In this document: positions 17,480 through 26,040 of the stretch, in pieces | Position numbering within the stretch: position 1 is the first letter of the stretch | Layout: each line of letters begins with the position of its first letter | NCBI GenBank assembly: GCA_965197375.1 | Contig: CBDAMZ010000009.1 | Coordinates: 411,202-475,201 of the forward strand | Length of the DNA stretch: 64,000 nucleotides | Reading direction: 5' to 3' | Source: CBDAMZ01 sp965197375 | GTDB lineage: Bacteria > Acidobacteriota > Vicinamibacteria > Vicinamibacterales > UBA8438 | Position numbers and translations under genes: made by a program | Notes under the pieces: generated by a model | Told to the model about the DNA's origin: nothing | Databases searched by the model: none | Seen by the model: the letters and a program-made list of their open reading frames with translations, nothing else

Positions 17480-18469
17480 TTAGAGGAGTCCCTCGCGCTC
17501 GTCGAGGTCGAACGCGACGTTGAAGTTCTGTATAGCCTGTCCGGCTGCCCCTTTCATTAGGTTGTCCAGACACACAACCATGACCAAGCGGCCGTCAGCG
17601 ACCTTCCAGCCGATGTCACAGAAGTTTGTATGTACCACGTGCTTGATCTCCGGCAGGTTGTTACCGGTGAGTCGTACGAACGGTGCCTTGCGATACACCT
17701 GTCCGAGCACCTCACGAATCGTCGCCGCCGTCGTCCGGTTGCTGACCCTGGTGTAGATTGTTTCGAAAATGCCACGGTCGAGCGGCACCAAATGCGGCAC
17801 GAATGTGACGGGTCGCGACAGTTCCTGTTCGATCTCGGCCGCGTGACGATGGGCAAAGATGCCGTAGGCCGCAATGCTCCCATGACACTCGGAAAAATGC
17901 GTCCGTTCGCTCGGGGTCTTGCCGGCACCAGAGATGCCCGATTTTGCGTCGATGTAGACGTCGTCGTCGATGGCGACGAGATCGGCCGCGATGAGTGGCC
18001 GTAGCGCGAGCAGCGCCGCCGTTGGATAACAGCCCGGACAGGCGACCAGCTGCGCGTCCTTGAGTTCATCTCGGTTCCACTCCGTCAGGCCGTAGACGAC
18101 TGGAGTGCCGAGCGCCGGGGTCTTCGGGTACCAGTGTTTCCGTGCGGCTGCGTCACGCAAGCGGAACGCTCCCGACAGGTCGAACACGCGTGCTCCGCGT
18201 CTCACGAGCTCGGGGCCGATCTCGGCACTTGCTGTGTCGGGCAGCCCAAGGAACACGACATCGGCCCGCTCAGACAGCGCGTCGATCGAGAACGCCTCGA
18301 CTCGGCCGTTCCACAACCCCGCAAGCGCCGGCAAGCTGCGAGCCCCATCGTTCGTGCTCGACGCCATGGCAACGGTGACCTGTATGTGCGGGTGGCGAGC
18401 CGCCAGACGCAGTATTTCCTGGCCGCTATAGCCAGTCGCTCCAGCGAGCCCGACACGGATCTTCGTCAT
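17480..18469 (-). CDS. argC: N-acetyl-gamma-glutamyl-phosphate reductase
   Basis: Reduces N-acetylglutamyl phosphate with NADPH. It shows the Rossmann motif VGLAGATGYSGQE, the catalytic Cys in VACPGCYPTAALL, and the His-containing region HFSECHGSIAAYG. Full length at 329 residues, ATG start. It is the first gene of the minus-strand arg operon. A sigma70-type promoter with ArgR-box overlap lies directly upstream, so expression should fall when arginine is plentiful. Confidence 0.96.
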   Translation of the reverse strand: MTKIRVGLAGATGYSGQEILRLAARHPHIQVTVAMASSTNDGARSLPALAGLWNGRVEAFSIDALSERADVVFLGLPDTASAEIGPELVRRGARVFDLSGAFRLRDAAARKHWYPKTPALGTPVVYGLTEWNRDELKDAQLVACPGCYPTAALLALRPLIAADLVAIDDDVYIDAKSGISGAGKTPSERTHFSECHGSIAAYGIFAHRHAAEIEQELSRPVTFVPHLVPLDRGIFETIYTRVSNRTTAATIREVLGQVYRKAPFVRLTGNNLPEIKHVVHTNFCDIGWKVADGRLVMVVCLDNLMKGAAGQAIQNFNVAFDLDEREGLL

Positions 18470-18486
18470 GAGAAAACACCACAGAG

Positions 18487-18504
18487 ATGAATATTTATAC
18501 GAAA
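18487..18504. promoter_or_regulatory. ArgR operator box in the argC leader
   Basis: The 18-bp GATGAATATTTATACGAA matches the enterobacterial ARG-box consensus (WNTGAATWWWWATTCANW) at most positions. It lies just downstream of the predicted argC transcription start. A weaker box-like sequence (18508-18525), centred on the argC -10, follows after 3 bp, the spacing known for paired ARG boxes. Confidence 0.6.
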
Positions 18505-18513
18505 CAGAGTGTT

Positions 18514-18542
18514 TTTATACATCCTGATCCACATGGCGTCAA
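18514..18542 (-). promoter_or_regulatory. argC operon promoter
   Basis: On the minus strand, TTGACG (18542-18537), a 17-base spacer and TATAAA (18519-18514) make a near-consensus sigma70 promoter. The predicted start near 18507 leaves a leader of about 38 bases before argC. The -10 overlaps the weak ARG-like sequence, so ArgR binding would block RNA polymerase. Confidence 0.65.
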
Positions 18543-18597
18543 CGGAAAAATGTGAGGTTCAGTGAATATTGTCCAAGCCGTTGGCTTCAGCTAACCC

Positions 18598-18626
18598 TTG
18601 CCAGCGACAGCTAGTCAGTGTATACT
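18598..18626 (+). promoter_or_regulatory. argR promoter
   Basis: TTGCCA (18598-18603), 17 bases, then TATACT (18621-18626), on the plus strand and divergent from the argC promoter. The predicted start near 18633 leaves only about 15 bases before the argR ATG, and no clear Shine-Dalgarno is visible. Confidence 0.6.
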
Positions 18627-18634
18627 AATTCATA
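18617..18634. promoter_or_regulatory. ArgR operator box over the argR -10
   Basis: AGTGTATACTAATTCATA matches 16 of 18 positions of the ARG-box consensus and contains the argR -10 element. This implies that ArgR represses its own gene and, through it, argG-argH if they are cotranscribed. A half-box, AGTGAATATT, lies at 18561-18570. Confidence 0.65.
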
Positions 18635-18647
18635 ATAACGCATAACT

Positions 18648-19100
18648 ATGAAGCGCTACCGTCAGTCGGCCATCCTCGATCTCGTTTCCCACGAGGCCAT
18701 CTGCAGCCAAGATGACCTCCGGCAGCGGTTGCGCGCACGCGGGTTTCATGCGACCCAAGCCACCATCTCCCGTGATATCAAGGAGCTCCAGCTTGTCAAG
18801 CGCGCCGCCGACGGGGCCTACCGACGGCCTGGTTCCCCGGGGGGCGTACGAGGGAGCGGAGACGCTGCGGTCAGGCGTGCCGTCGGGGAGTATCTGCGCC
18901 GGGTCGACCAAGTGCAACAGCTCTTGGTGATCAGAACTGACCCTGGTCAGGCCCAGCCGCTCGCTCTGGCGATCGACCGTGTAGAGCTGCCGGAGGTGGT
19001 CGGCACGGTCGCTGGCGATGACACGGTCCTGCTCATCACGCGACACGCCCGCGCGGGTCGAGAGATGGCGCGGCTCTTTGAGGGTTGGGCGAGAGGGTAG
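18648..19100 (+). CDS. argR: Arginine repressor ArgR
   Basis: 150 residues, the standard length. The N-terminal winged helix-turn-helix includes FHATQATISRDIKELQLVK. The C-terminal hexamerisation and arginine-binding domain includes VVGTVAGDDTVLLITR. With arginine as co-repressor it binds ARG boxes; such boxes are present immediately upstream. It is divergent from argC and followed by argG after about 130 bp. Confidence 0.96.
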   Translation: MKRYRQSAILDLVSHEAICSQDDLRQRLRARGFHATQATISRDIKELQLVKRAADGAYRRPGSPGGVRGSGDAAVRRAVGEYLRRVDQVQQLLVIRTDPGQAQPLALAIDRVELPEVVGTVAGDDTVLLITRHARAGREMARLFEGWARG

Positions 19101-19228
19101 TAGCCACTTAGATCTGGGAACCGAGGAGTGCCCGCGGCGCTGTGGCGAGCGGTTTAAGAAGTAGCGAGCGCGTCTGGGGGGGCAGCGAGTGCTGATTGAA
19201 GACGGCTGCGGCCAGAGGAGCAAAGAAC

Positions 19229-20467
19229 ATGGAACGGATTGTCTTGGCGTACTCGGGAGGGCTGGACACGTCGGTCGCGGTTCGATGGCTGGCTGACACC
19301 TATGGTGCAGAGGTTGTGGCCGTCACGGTAGACCTCGGCCAGGGCAAGGAGCTAGACGACATCCGGGAGCGGGCCTTGGCCGTTGGGGCGGTCCGTGCGC
19401 ATGTCGTCGACGCACGTGAGGAGTTCGCCAAACACTATGTCCTGCCGGCACTACAGGCGGGTGCCATCTACGAGGGGCAATATTCACTCGCCACGGCACT
19501 GGGGCGCCCGTTGATCGCCAAGAAGCTCGTTGAGATCGCCGAAGTCGAAGACGCGAGCACCATCGCGCACGGATGCACCGGAAAAGGCAACGACCAGGTC
19601 CGGATGGACGTTTCGGCGCGCGCCCTCAATCCGAAGATTCGGGTGGTCGCGCCGGCGCGCGTGTGGGGGATGAGCCGGCCAGACGAGATCGAGTACGCGC
19701 GCGAGCACGGTATTCCAGTGCCTGCCTCGGTCGAGAGCCCGTACAGTACCGACGCCAACCTGTGGGGGCGTTCGATCGAGTGCGGTGTCCTCGAGGATCC
19801 CTGGACCGAGCCGCCGGAGGAGATCTACGCGCTGACCAAATCGCCCACCGAGTGTCCCGCCGCGGCGGCCTATGCCGAGATCGATTTCAAGCGCGGTGTC
19901 CCGACTAAGGTCAACGGCGTGGCGATGCCGCTGACCGAGCTCATCAACTCCCTCGAGACGATCGCGGGTACACACGGCGTTGGGCGGGTCGACATGGTTG
20001 AAAATCGGCTAGTGGGGATCAAATCGCGTGAGGTTTACGAAGCACCGGCGGCGACGGTGCTCCACGCGGCCCACCGCGAGCTGGAGACGCTCGTGATCCC
20101 GCGTGATCTCGAGCGGCTCACACGCGACCTCGGGCAGACCTATGCCGACCTCGTGTACAACGGCTTGTGGTTCACACAGACGCGCGAGGCGATCGACGCC
20201 TTCGTCGCTAAGGTGCAGGAACGCGTGACCGGCACGGTGCGGGTGAAGCTGTTCAAAGGATGCTGTTGGGCCGTTGGCCGCATTTCTCCCCATGCGCTGT
20301 ACGAGCCCACGCTGGCGACCTACGACGAAGGCGATGAGTTTGATCACGCGGCCGCGGAGGGTTTTATCAAGATTTGGGGCTTGCCCGTCGAGATTGCCGC
20401 GAGCAGTGCGTTGGCATCGGACGCCGAGGGCGGAGCTACAGCGGGATCAAGACACGATGGGTCGTAA
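19229..20467 (+). CDS. argG: Argininosuccinate synthase
   Basis: Joins citrulline and aspartate using ATP. The PP-loop YSGGLDTS is at the N-terminus, followed by GCTGKGNDQVR and SPYSTDANLWGRSIECG. ATG 19229 is used because AGAGGAG lies 8 bases upstream and it gives the normal N-terminus (MERIVLAYSGGLDTS); an in-frame ATG at 19196 would add 11 non-conserved residues. argH follows after 25 bp. Confidence 0.97.
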   Translation: MERIVLAYSGGLDTSVAVRWLADTYGAEVVAVTVDLGQGKELDDIRERALAVGAVRAHVVDAREEFAKHYVLPALQAGAIYEGQYSLATALGRPLIAKKLVEIAEVEDASTIAHGCTGKGNDQVRMDVSARALNPKIRVVAPARVWGMSRPDEIEYAREHGIPVPASVESPYSTDANLWGRSIECGVLEDPWTEPPEEIYALTKSPTECPAAAAYAEIDFKRGVPTKVNGVAMPLTELINSLETIAGTHGVGRVDMVENRLVGIKSREVYEAPAATVLHAAHRELETLVIPRDLERLTRDLGQTYADLVYNGLWFTQTREAIDAFVAKVQERVTGTVRVKLFKGCCWAVGRISPHALYEPTLATYDEGDEFDHAAAEGFIKIWGLPVEIAASSALASDAEGGATAGSRHDGS

Positions 20468-20492
20468 ATAAGGAGATAAGCGAGGCTTCGGT

Positions 20493-21881
20493 ATGAACGA
20501 CGAGCGCCATCTGTGGGCGGGCCGTTTTGCGGACGCCCCTGACCAGCGCGTCTTTGATTTCCAGGCGTCATTCGAGTTCGACCGCCGGCTCTTTGACGAC
20601 GACGTCGAAGGAAGCCTCGCCTGGGCAGAGGCGCTTGCCGAGGCGGGTGTCCTTTCGGCCGACGAGGCCACAGCCACACGCGATGCCCTGACCGATATTC
20701 GAGAACGCGGCCGCCGCGATCCGGCATTCGTGAGTGGTGCCGATGAAGATGTGCACGCCTTCGTCGAACGCCAACTAGTCGAACGGATCGGCGATATCGG
20801 GCGCCGGCTCCACACGGGCCGTTCTCGAAACGAGCAGGTCTCTCTGGACCTCCGGCTGTACCTTTGCAGACGCCTTCCCAACCTCCAGAAAGGACTGGTG
20901 TACTTGGTCACCGCGCTCGTGGACCAGGCCTCGGCGGCCGGTTCGGCGCTCATGCCAGCCTACACGCACCTCCGACGCGCTCAGCCGATGCTCGTGGCCC
21001 ATTTCTTTCTGGCGCACGCCGCGGCGATTCGTCGCGACTACGCGCGCGTCGGGATCGCGCGCGACGAAGCGGACGCTCTGCCGCTGGGATCCGGCGCCGG
21101 CGTCGGCACCGGTTACGCGATTGACGTCGAGGCACTCGCGCGTCGGCTCGGCTTTTCGCGTGTGGTGGAGAACAGTCTCGATGCAGTGGCCGATCGGGAC
21201 TTTGTCGCGACGATGCTCCACACGTGCACGCTGGTGATGGTACATTTGAGCCGGCTAGCCGAGGATCTTATTATTTTTAGCGGAGAGGAGTTTGGCTTTT
21301 TCGAACTGGCGGACCGCGTAGCCACCGGAAGCAGCCTGATGCCGCAGAAAAAGAACCCCGATCCGCTCGAGCTCGTGCGCGGTAAGACGGGCCGCGTTGT
21401 CGGCCACCTCGTCGGATGGCTGACGACGATGAAAGGACTGCCGAGCGGCTACAACAAGGATTTGCAGGAAGACAAAGAAGCTGTCTTCGGTGCCGAAGCG
21501 TCGGTTATCGCGTCGGTCCAAGCCGCTGCCGCGGTGGTCGAAAGCCTTGACATTGACGTCGCGCGCAGCGACGCAGCGGCAACCGGGCTGCTGCTGGCCA
21601 CCGATGTGGCCGACGGCCTGGTTAAGCGCGGCGTCCCGTTTCGGCGTGCCCACGAAGTGGTCGGTGGCATTGTGCGCGACCTGGTCACGCAGGGCCGCGA
21701 CTTCTCCTCACTCACACCCGACGACTGGCGGCACTACGATGAGCGGTTTGACGGCGACGTTGCTAGGTTGATCACAGGCCGGACGTCGGTTGAGGCGCGG
21801 CGTACTCCGCAGTCGACGAACCCTGGCGCGGTCGCCGCGGCGCTCGCCGACGTTCGGGTTTGGCTCGCAGCACGTCAGTAA
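20493..21881 (+). CDS. argH: Argininosuccinate lyase
   Basis: A fumarase/aspartase-superfamily lyase that releases fumarate and arginine, the last step of the pathway. The signature GSSLMPQKKNPDPLE and HTGRSRNEQV are intact, and the N-terminus LWAGRFADAPDQ is typical. 462 residues. It is probably cotranscribed with argG. No fused acetyltransferase domain is present; that activity is encoded separately in the argC operon. Confidence 0.97.
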   Translation: MNDERHLWAGRFADAPDQRVFDFQASFEFDRRLFDDDVEGSLAWAEALAEAGVLSADEATATRDALTDIRERGRRDPAFVSGADEDVHAFVERQLVERIGDIGRRLHTGRSRNEQVSLDLRLYLCRRLPNLQKGLVYLVTALVDQASAAGSALMPAYTHLRRAQPMLVAHFFLAHAAAIRRDYARVGIARDEADALPLGSGAGVGTGYAIDVEALARRLGFSRVVENSLDAVADRDFVATMLHTCTLVMVHLSRLAEDLIIFSGEEFGFFELADRVATGSSLMPQKKNPDPLELVRGKTGRVVGHLVGWLTTMKGLPSGYNKDLQEDKEAVFGAEASVIASVQAAAAVVESLDIDVARSDAAATGLLLATDVADGLVKRGVPFRRAHEVVGGIVRDLVTQGRDFSSLTPDDWRHYDERFDGDVARLITGRTSVEARRTPQSTNPGAVAAALADVRVWLAARQ

Positions 21882-22112
21882 CCCACTCACGGAGCAAGGG
21901 AGGGACAGTTCACGTTCTGGTTCGCCGCGTTTCTGCTGGTCGTCGGCCGCGGCAAGCACGCGGACGCATGGCTCGGGCAGGCCAGCTACGGTCCAGGGCG
22001 GCGGTAGCGGGCCGTTTCGTTTGCCTCGCCGTCGCTGGCTCTGTTAGACTCCGGGCTCCTGCGCGCGGACTTTCCCTTTCCCGCCTCAAGGTCCTGACTG
22101 TTGGGGGGCTAG

Positions 22113-22676
22113 ATGCAGCGGCGCCATGCTAGCGTGGGTGACACTCTCGATGACTACTGCCCGCGCGACGGCCGTGTCACGACTCATACCGTTATCGTCG
22201 TGGGTGAAGACGGTGTCAGTGTGACGCGCTGTCAGGTGTGCGACGCCGAGCACGGCCACGCCGACGTCGGCTCGCCGGCACCGGCCGGCGCTAGCGGTGC
22301 GGCTGACGACGCGGAGCCCGTCCGGCGCTCCCTCATCCGAGCCACGCTCAAAAAGCCCGAAGGCTCACCACTCGTGGCCCGTCCCGCACCCGTCTTCACG
22401 ATACAGCAGCAGTCACGTGGGAGCGCGCCAGCACGAAGAAAAAACGCCACCCCTGGCGGACCATCGGTGTATGCTCCTCCCGTTCACCATAGGAACGGCC
22501 AGCCGAAGCAGAAAGGCGCTCACCGCAGCAGTTCAACCCGGATGTTTAAGTCAACCCGATCAGACAGTGGTCGGCCGGAGTCCGATCGGCGCCCGGGCAA
22601 GACAGTGCATACCGACACCGCCCGCTCCGGTCCGAAGTCTCGCTCGTCGTCCGCCCGTCGCGGGAAAGGGCGCTAG
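22113..22676 (+). CDS. Zinc-ribbon-like protein with long basic disordered tail
   Basis: Function unknown. The first ~50 residues look like a degenerate zinc ribbon: DYCPRDGRVTTHTVIVV followed by VTRCQVCDAEH. The first CxxC has become C-x-x-D, leaving three Cys and nearby His. The remaining ~135 residues are low complexity, rich in Ser, Pro, Arg and Lys, and end KSRSSSARRGKGR, so they could bind nucleic acid. ATG 22113 follows a GGGGGG stretch. fabI starts 11 bp after the stop, suggesting cotranscription. Confidence 0.65.
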   Translation: MQRRHASVGDTLDDYCPRDGRVTTHTVIVVGEDGVSVTRCQVCDAEHGHADVGSPAPAGASGAADDAEPVRRSLIRATLKKPEGSPLVARPAPVFTIQQQSRGSAPARRKNATPGGPSVYAPPVHHRNGQPKQKGAHRSSSTRMFKSTRSDSGRPESDRRPGKTVHTDTARSGPKSRSSSARRGKGR

Positions 22677-22687
22677 GCCGCGTACCA

Positions 22688-23464
22688 ATGGGTGACCTGA
22701 CGGGCAAGAACGGCCTCATCGTTGGCGTTGCCAATAAGCGGTCGCTCGCCTGGGCGGTCGCCAAGGCCGCCGATAAGGCCGGCGCACAGCTGACGCTTAG
22801 TTATGCGACTGATCGCTTCGAGGAGAACGCCCGCGCACTGGCCGGGACGCTCTCGCACCAGGCCCAACTCGTGCCGTGCGATGTCAGCCGGGACGAAGAC
22901 ATCACGGCTCTTTTCAAGGCGGTCGACGATGTGCACGGCGGAATCGATTTCTTGGTGCACGCCGTGGCTTTCGCGTCTCGCGAGGCGATCTCGGAGCCGT
23001 TCCTGCAGACGACGCGTCAGGACTTCACACAAGCCCTCGACGTCAGTACCTACTCGCTGATCGCGTTGGCCCGCGGCGCCGCCCCGCTGATGTCGCGTCG
23101 AGGAGGCGGGAGCATCTTGACCCTAACCTATCTTGGCAGTGAGCGCGTCTTCCCCCACTACAACGTCATGGGCGCGGCCAAGGCGGCGCTTGAGGCCACG
23201 GTGCGCTACCTTGCGAGCGATCTCGGTCCAAGCAACACTCGTGTGAATGCTATCTCGGCCGGGCCCATCAAAACACTGGCGGCCTCTGGCATCTCTGGAT
23301 TTACCCGGATCCTGCAACACTATCGCGAACGCACGCCGCTACGTCGAACGGTCGATGCCGGCGAAGTCGCCGATGCCGCGGTGTTCCTGCTCGGTCCGGG
23401 CTCGCGTGGTGTGACCGGAGAGGTGCTCATGGTGGACGCCGGTTACCACGTCACCGGCATGTAG
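22688..23464 (+). CDS. fabI: Enoyl-[acyl-carrier-protein] reductase (NADH), FabI type
   Basis: A divergent short-chain dehydrogenase/reductase of 258 residues catalysing the last reduction of the fatty-acid elongation cycle. It shows the FabI-specific cofactor region NGLIVGVANKRSLAWAVA, HAVAFASREA and the catalytic Tyr/Lys in YNVMGAAKAALE. The C-terminus GEVLMVDAGYHVTGM is typical. The stop is TAG. A small membrane protein gene follows closely. Confidence 0.95.
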   Translation: MGDLTGKNGLIVGVANKRSLAWAVAKAADKAGAQLTLSYATDRFEENARALAGTLSHQAQLVPCDVSRDEDITALFKAVDDVHGGIDFLVHAVAFASREAISEPFLQTTRQDFTQALDVSTYSLIALARGAAPLMSRRGGGSILTLTYLGSERVFPHYNVMGAAKAALEATVRYLASDLGPSNTRVNAISAGPIKTLAASGISGFTRILQHYRERTPLRRTVDAGEVADAAVFLLGPGSRGVTGEVLMVDAGYHVTGM

Positions 23465-23487
23465 TTGTCTTCGAACTTGCATCTCCA

Positions 23488-23709
23488 TTGCCAATAAGCC
23501 TCCGCCGGGCACGCGGCGTCCTTTTGCGACTCGCCTTTCATCGGCGCGCTGCCTTCGTCGTGAGTTGTCTCTTGGTCGGACCGGCGGGCTGGCTGCTTAC
23601 CGCCGACTTCGATTGGGAAAGCTGGTTCTCGGACGGTCTGAGTTTGATCCTTGGGGCCAGCGGCGTGGCCCTTCTCATTGCGGCACTGGGGAAGCGGCGC
23701 TCCGACTAG
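23488..23709 (+). CDS. Small two-helix membrane protein
   Basis: A 73-residue reading frame with a TTG start, a basic N-terminus (SLRRARGVLLRL), a hydrophobic helix (AAFVVSCLLVGPAGWLL) and a second one (LSLILGASGVALLIAALG) ending KRRSD. It follows fabI by 23 bp on the same strand. I recognise no family. It is plausible as a real small inner-membrane protein, but there is no independent support. Confidence 0.45.
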   Translation: MPISLRRARGVLLRLAFHRRAAFVVSCLLVGPAGWLLTADFDWESWFSDGLSLILGASGVALLIAALGKRRSD

Positions 23710-23854
23710 TCGGATTCCTAAGTGGACGGGCTACTGGGCAGCCCTGTTCGTAGCTGCAGTGGTATTCGGCCACCGACGCGTCTCGTTAAGGGCGGTGCTG
23801 TTCTATGGAAGCGGAGTCGAATGCCCCTGGCATGTTCCCGCCCCGCGCCTCACC

Positions 23855-23890
23855 GTAACCGTGAACGAGCCCATTAGGACTGACGGTTAC
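23855..23890. repeat. Inverted repeat in the gap between the small membrane gene and the DHS-like gene
   Basis: GTAACCGT at 23855-23862 and ACGGTTAC at 23883-23890 are perfect 8-base complements with a 20-base loop. There is no T-run, so a terminator is unlikely; it could be an operator. The rest of 23710-24001 shows nothing else recognisable. Confidence 0.3.
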
Positions 23891-24001
23891 AGTGCGCCTA
23901 GGGAGCTGTCGCCCGATCCCTCGTCGTTGTAGATCTTGCCATCGGGACAAATTGGCGGTCACATCCAGCTCTATTGTGCCTAGTTTCTCAACACGGCAAA
24001 A

Positions 24002-25147
24002 GTGCTCCGAGATGCTAAGCTAACGACCGTGCCGCGTCGAGCCCCAAGCTTGCCCAGTAGCCCAGATTCCCGTTATCTGGCCGGCGCGCCGATTCGTTAC
24101 TACTGCCCGCAGGGGAGCACGGAGGTCCGTCACCTGATCGACGAGGGCTTCCAGGCCTTCAACGCCGGCAGGTTGTCGGAGGCCTGCCACGTCTTCACCG
24201 AGCGAATGCTTGACCCGACCCATGACACAACCATTGCTTTAACGATGGCCGGCGCACTGACGCCAGCGGGGCTCGGTGGGTGCGTGAACGCGATGATGGA
24301 TCGCGGGCTCGTCGATTTCATCATCAGCACGGGGGCCAATCTCTATCACGACCTGCACTACGCACTGAATTTCACGCTGCACCGGGGCTCACCTTTTCTT
24401 GATGATGTCGATCTCTATAAGCACGGCATCATCAGGATCTACGACGTACTGTTTCCCTCGAGCGTATTACTGGAGACCGACGCCTACCTGCGCGAGTTCC
24501 TCGTTCGCGAGCAGGTCGACGGGCCGGTGTCGACTGCCGAGTTCCATTATCGGTTGGGACAAGACCTGCTCGAGCGCCACCCTGGGTGCGAGGCGTACTC
24601 GGTGGTTGCCAAGGCCGCATCGGCTGGCGTGCCCATCTACACATCGTCGCCCGGCGATAGCTCCATCGGTATGAACATCGCCTACCACGAACTGATCAAC
24701 GGCAGCCGTTTCATGATCGATCCGAGCCGGGACGTCAATGAGGTGTGCGCGATCATTCTGGCAGGTGAGAAGAACGGGTGCGTGATTCTTGGTGGGGGCT
24801 CACCGAAAAACTTCTACCTGCAAGGGCAGCCGACTCTCTGGGAGGTCTACGGCATCCCGAAGGGTGGCAACGATTACTTCATCCAGATCACGACGGATCA
24901 AGCCGTCTGGGGCGGGCTCTCCGGTGCGTCCCCGGCAGAAGCCGTGAGCTGGGGCAAGGTGAATCCTGATGGGCTACCCGAGGCCGTCGTTGCGTACTGT
25001 GATTCGACGATCGCTTTTCCGCTCTTCTGTGAATACGCGATCGGCTCCGACCGCGGCCGGCGGGCGAGGAAAGAGCTCGTTCACCGACGTGCCGAGCTGG
25101 TTGCAGAACTTGAGCGCCAGGCTCGAACACGCCGCGCAAATCGGTAG
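24002..25147 (+). CDS. Deoxyhypusine-synthase-like protein
   Basis: Homologous to eukaryotic and archaeal deoxyhypusine synthase, an NAD-dependent aminobutyl transferase. The catalytic Lys region is preserved as EAVSWGKVNPDGLPEAVVAY, matching the EAVSWGK motif of the family. The NAD-site features TAGALTPAGLGG and FIISTGANLYHD are also present. Bacteria lack eIF5A, so bacterial members are thought to act on polyamines or other amines. The start is GTG 24002, with a second GTG at 24029. It is isolated, with queC convergent downstream. Confidence 0.85.
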   Translation: MLRDAKLTTVPRRAPSLPSSPDSRYLAGAPIRYYCPQGSTEVRHLIDEGFQAFNAGRLSEACHVFTERMLDPTHDTTIALTMAGALTPAGLGGCVNAMMDRGLVDFIISTGANLYHDLHYALNFTLHRGSPFLDDVDLYKHGIIRIYDVLFPSSVLLETDAYLREFLVREQVDGPVSTAEFHYRLGQDLLERHPGCEAYSVVAKAASAGVPIYTSSPGDSSIGMNIAYHELINGSRFMIDPSRDVNEVCAIILAGEKNGCVILGGGSPKNFYLQGQPTLWEVYGIPKGGNDYFIQITTDQAVWGGLSGASPAEAVSWGKVNPDGLPEAVVAYCDSTIAFPLFCEYAIGSDRGRRARKELVHRRAELVAELERQARTRRANR

Positions 25148-25271
25148 ATCAAAGCTGACGTCTCCGGGAGCGCCCGTGCACCTAACCTAGCAGAGTAGGT
25201 GGTACTGGCGTCCGAACTTAGTTTGCGCGACACCTCGCGGCTAACATCTGGCCGACACCGGCGGTGGGGTG

Positions 25272-26003
25272 TCACACACCAGTGGCAGTATCGTTTGGCC
25301 TGAAGGCGTACTGAGCTGGATCCTCTAGTCCCGCGGCCTCGAAGGCCTGTAGCCGCTCTCGACATTTGCTGCAGCGCCCGCAATGCGCGGCGCGCGTGGT
25401 CTTGTCTCCGCTCGTCGGGTTCAGGCATGAAAGCGTGAACGCGAACGGTACCCCAAGCGATGCACCCAGTACAATCACGTCGCGCTTGTGGAGCGCGGCG
25501 AACGGAGCCACGATCCGAATCTCATGCGCGAGACCTATCGAAAGTGCCCGTTTCATCGCTGCGAAGAAGTCCGGCGTCGCGTCAGGAAAGGGATTGCCGG
25601 CTAGCGGCCCGACGGCGATGCGAGTAATCCGGTGGATTGCGCAGTAGGTCGATACTTTAGCTAGCAGTAAGACATTACGCCCCACCAGATAGACGTCGCT
25701 GTCAGGGGTATTGTAGGAGGGCACGGCGCCGCTCAGCGCCCAGTGCGTGGCGGGGTACGTGTCGGCGATCGGGCAGTCAAGCTGGGCAAGTGGGCGCACG
25801 GCTCGGTCGAACGGCGGCGCCTCGAGGAGGCGCGGCAGACTCTCCCTCTCTGATGCCTCCCAGGCGAGCCCGCCGCTGACGTAGACCGGTTGGACGACCC
25901 CGGCTCGTGCCTCGTGCGCGACTAACACCGCGCTGTCGAGTCCGCCGGAGCAGAGGACCGCGGTCGGTGTTCCTTGACCCTGTTTCGGCGCGTCGATTAC
26001 CAT
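25272..26003 (-). CDS. queC: 7-cyano-7-deazaguanine synthase (QueC-like)
   Basis: A PP-loop ATPase of 243 residues with CSGGLDSAVLVAH near the N-terminus. A C-terminal zinc-binding cluster (Cys of LSCLNP plus CGRCSKCRER) is characteristic of QueC. It converts 7-carboxy-7-deazaguanine to preQ0 for queuosine tRNA modification. It is divergent from queD, 37 bp apart. The sequence looks shorter and more divergent than typical QueC, so a related preQ0-forming or PP-loop enzyme remains possible. Confidence 0.85.
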   Translation of the reverse strand: MVIDAPKQGQGTPTAVLCSGGLDSAVLVAHEARAGVVQPVYVSGGLAWEASERESLPRLLEAPPFDRAVRPLAQLDCPIADTYPATHWALSGAVPSYNTPDSDVYLVGRNVLLLAKVSTYCAIHRITRIAVGPLAGNPFPDATPDFFAAMKRALSIGLAHEIRIVAPFAALHKRDVIVLGASLGVPFAFTLSCLNPTSGDKTTRAAHCGRCSKCRERLQAFEAAGLEDPAQYAFRPNDTATGV

Positions 26004-26040
26004 CGGGGCGGGCTGGTGATCATAGCTCGTTGGTCAACTG

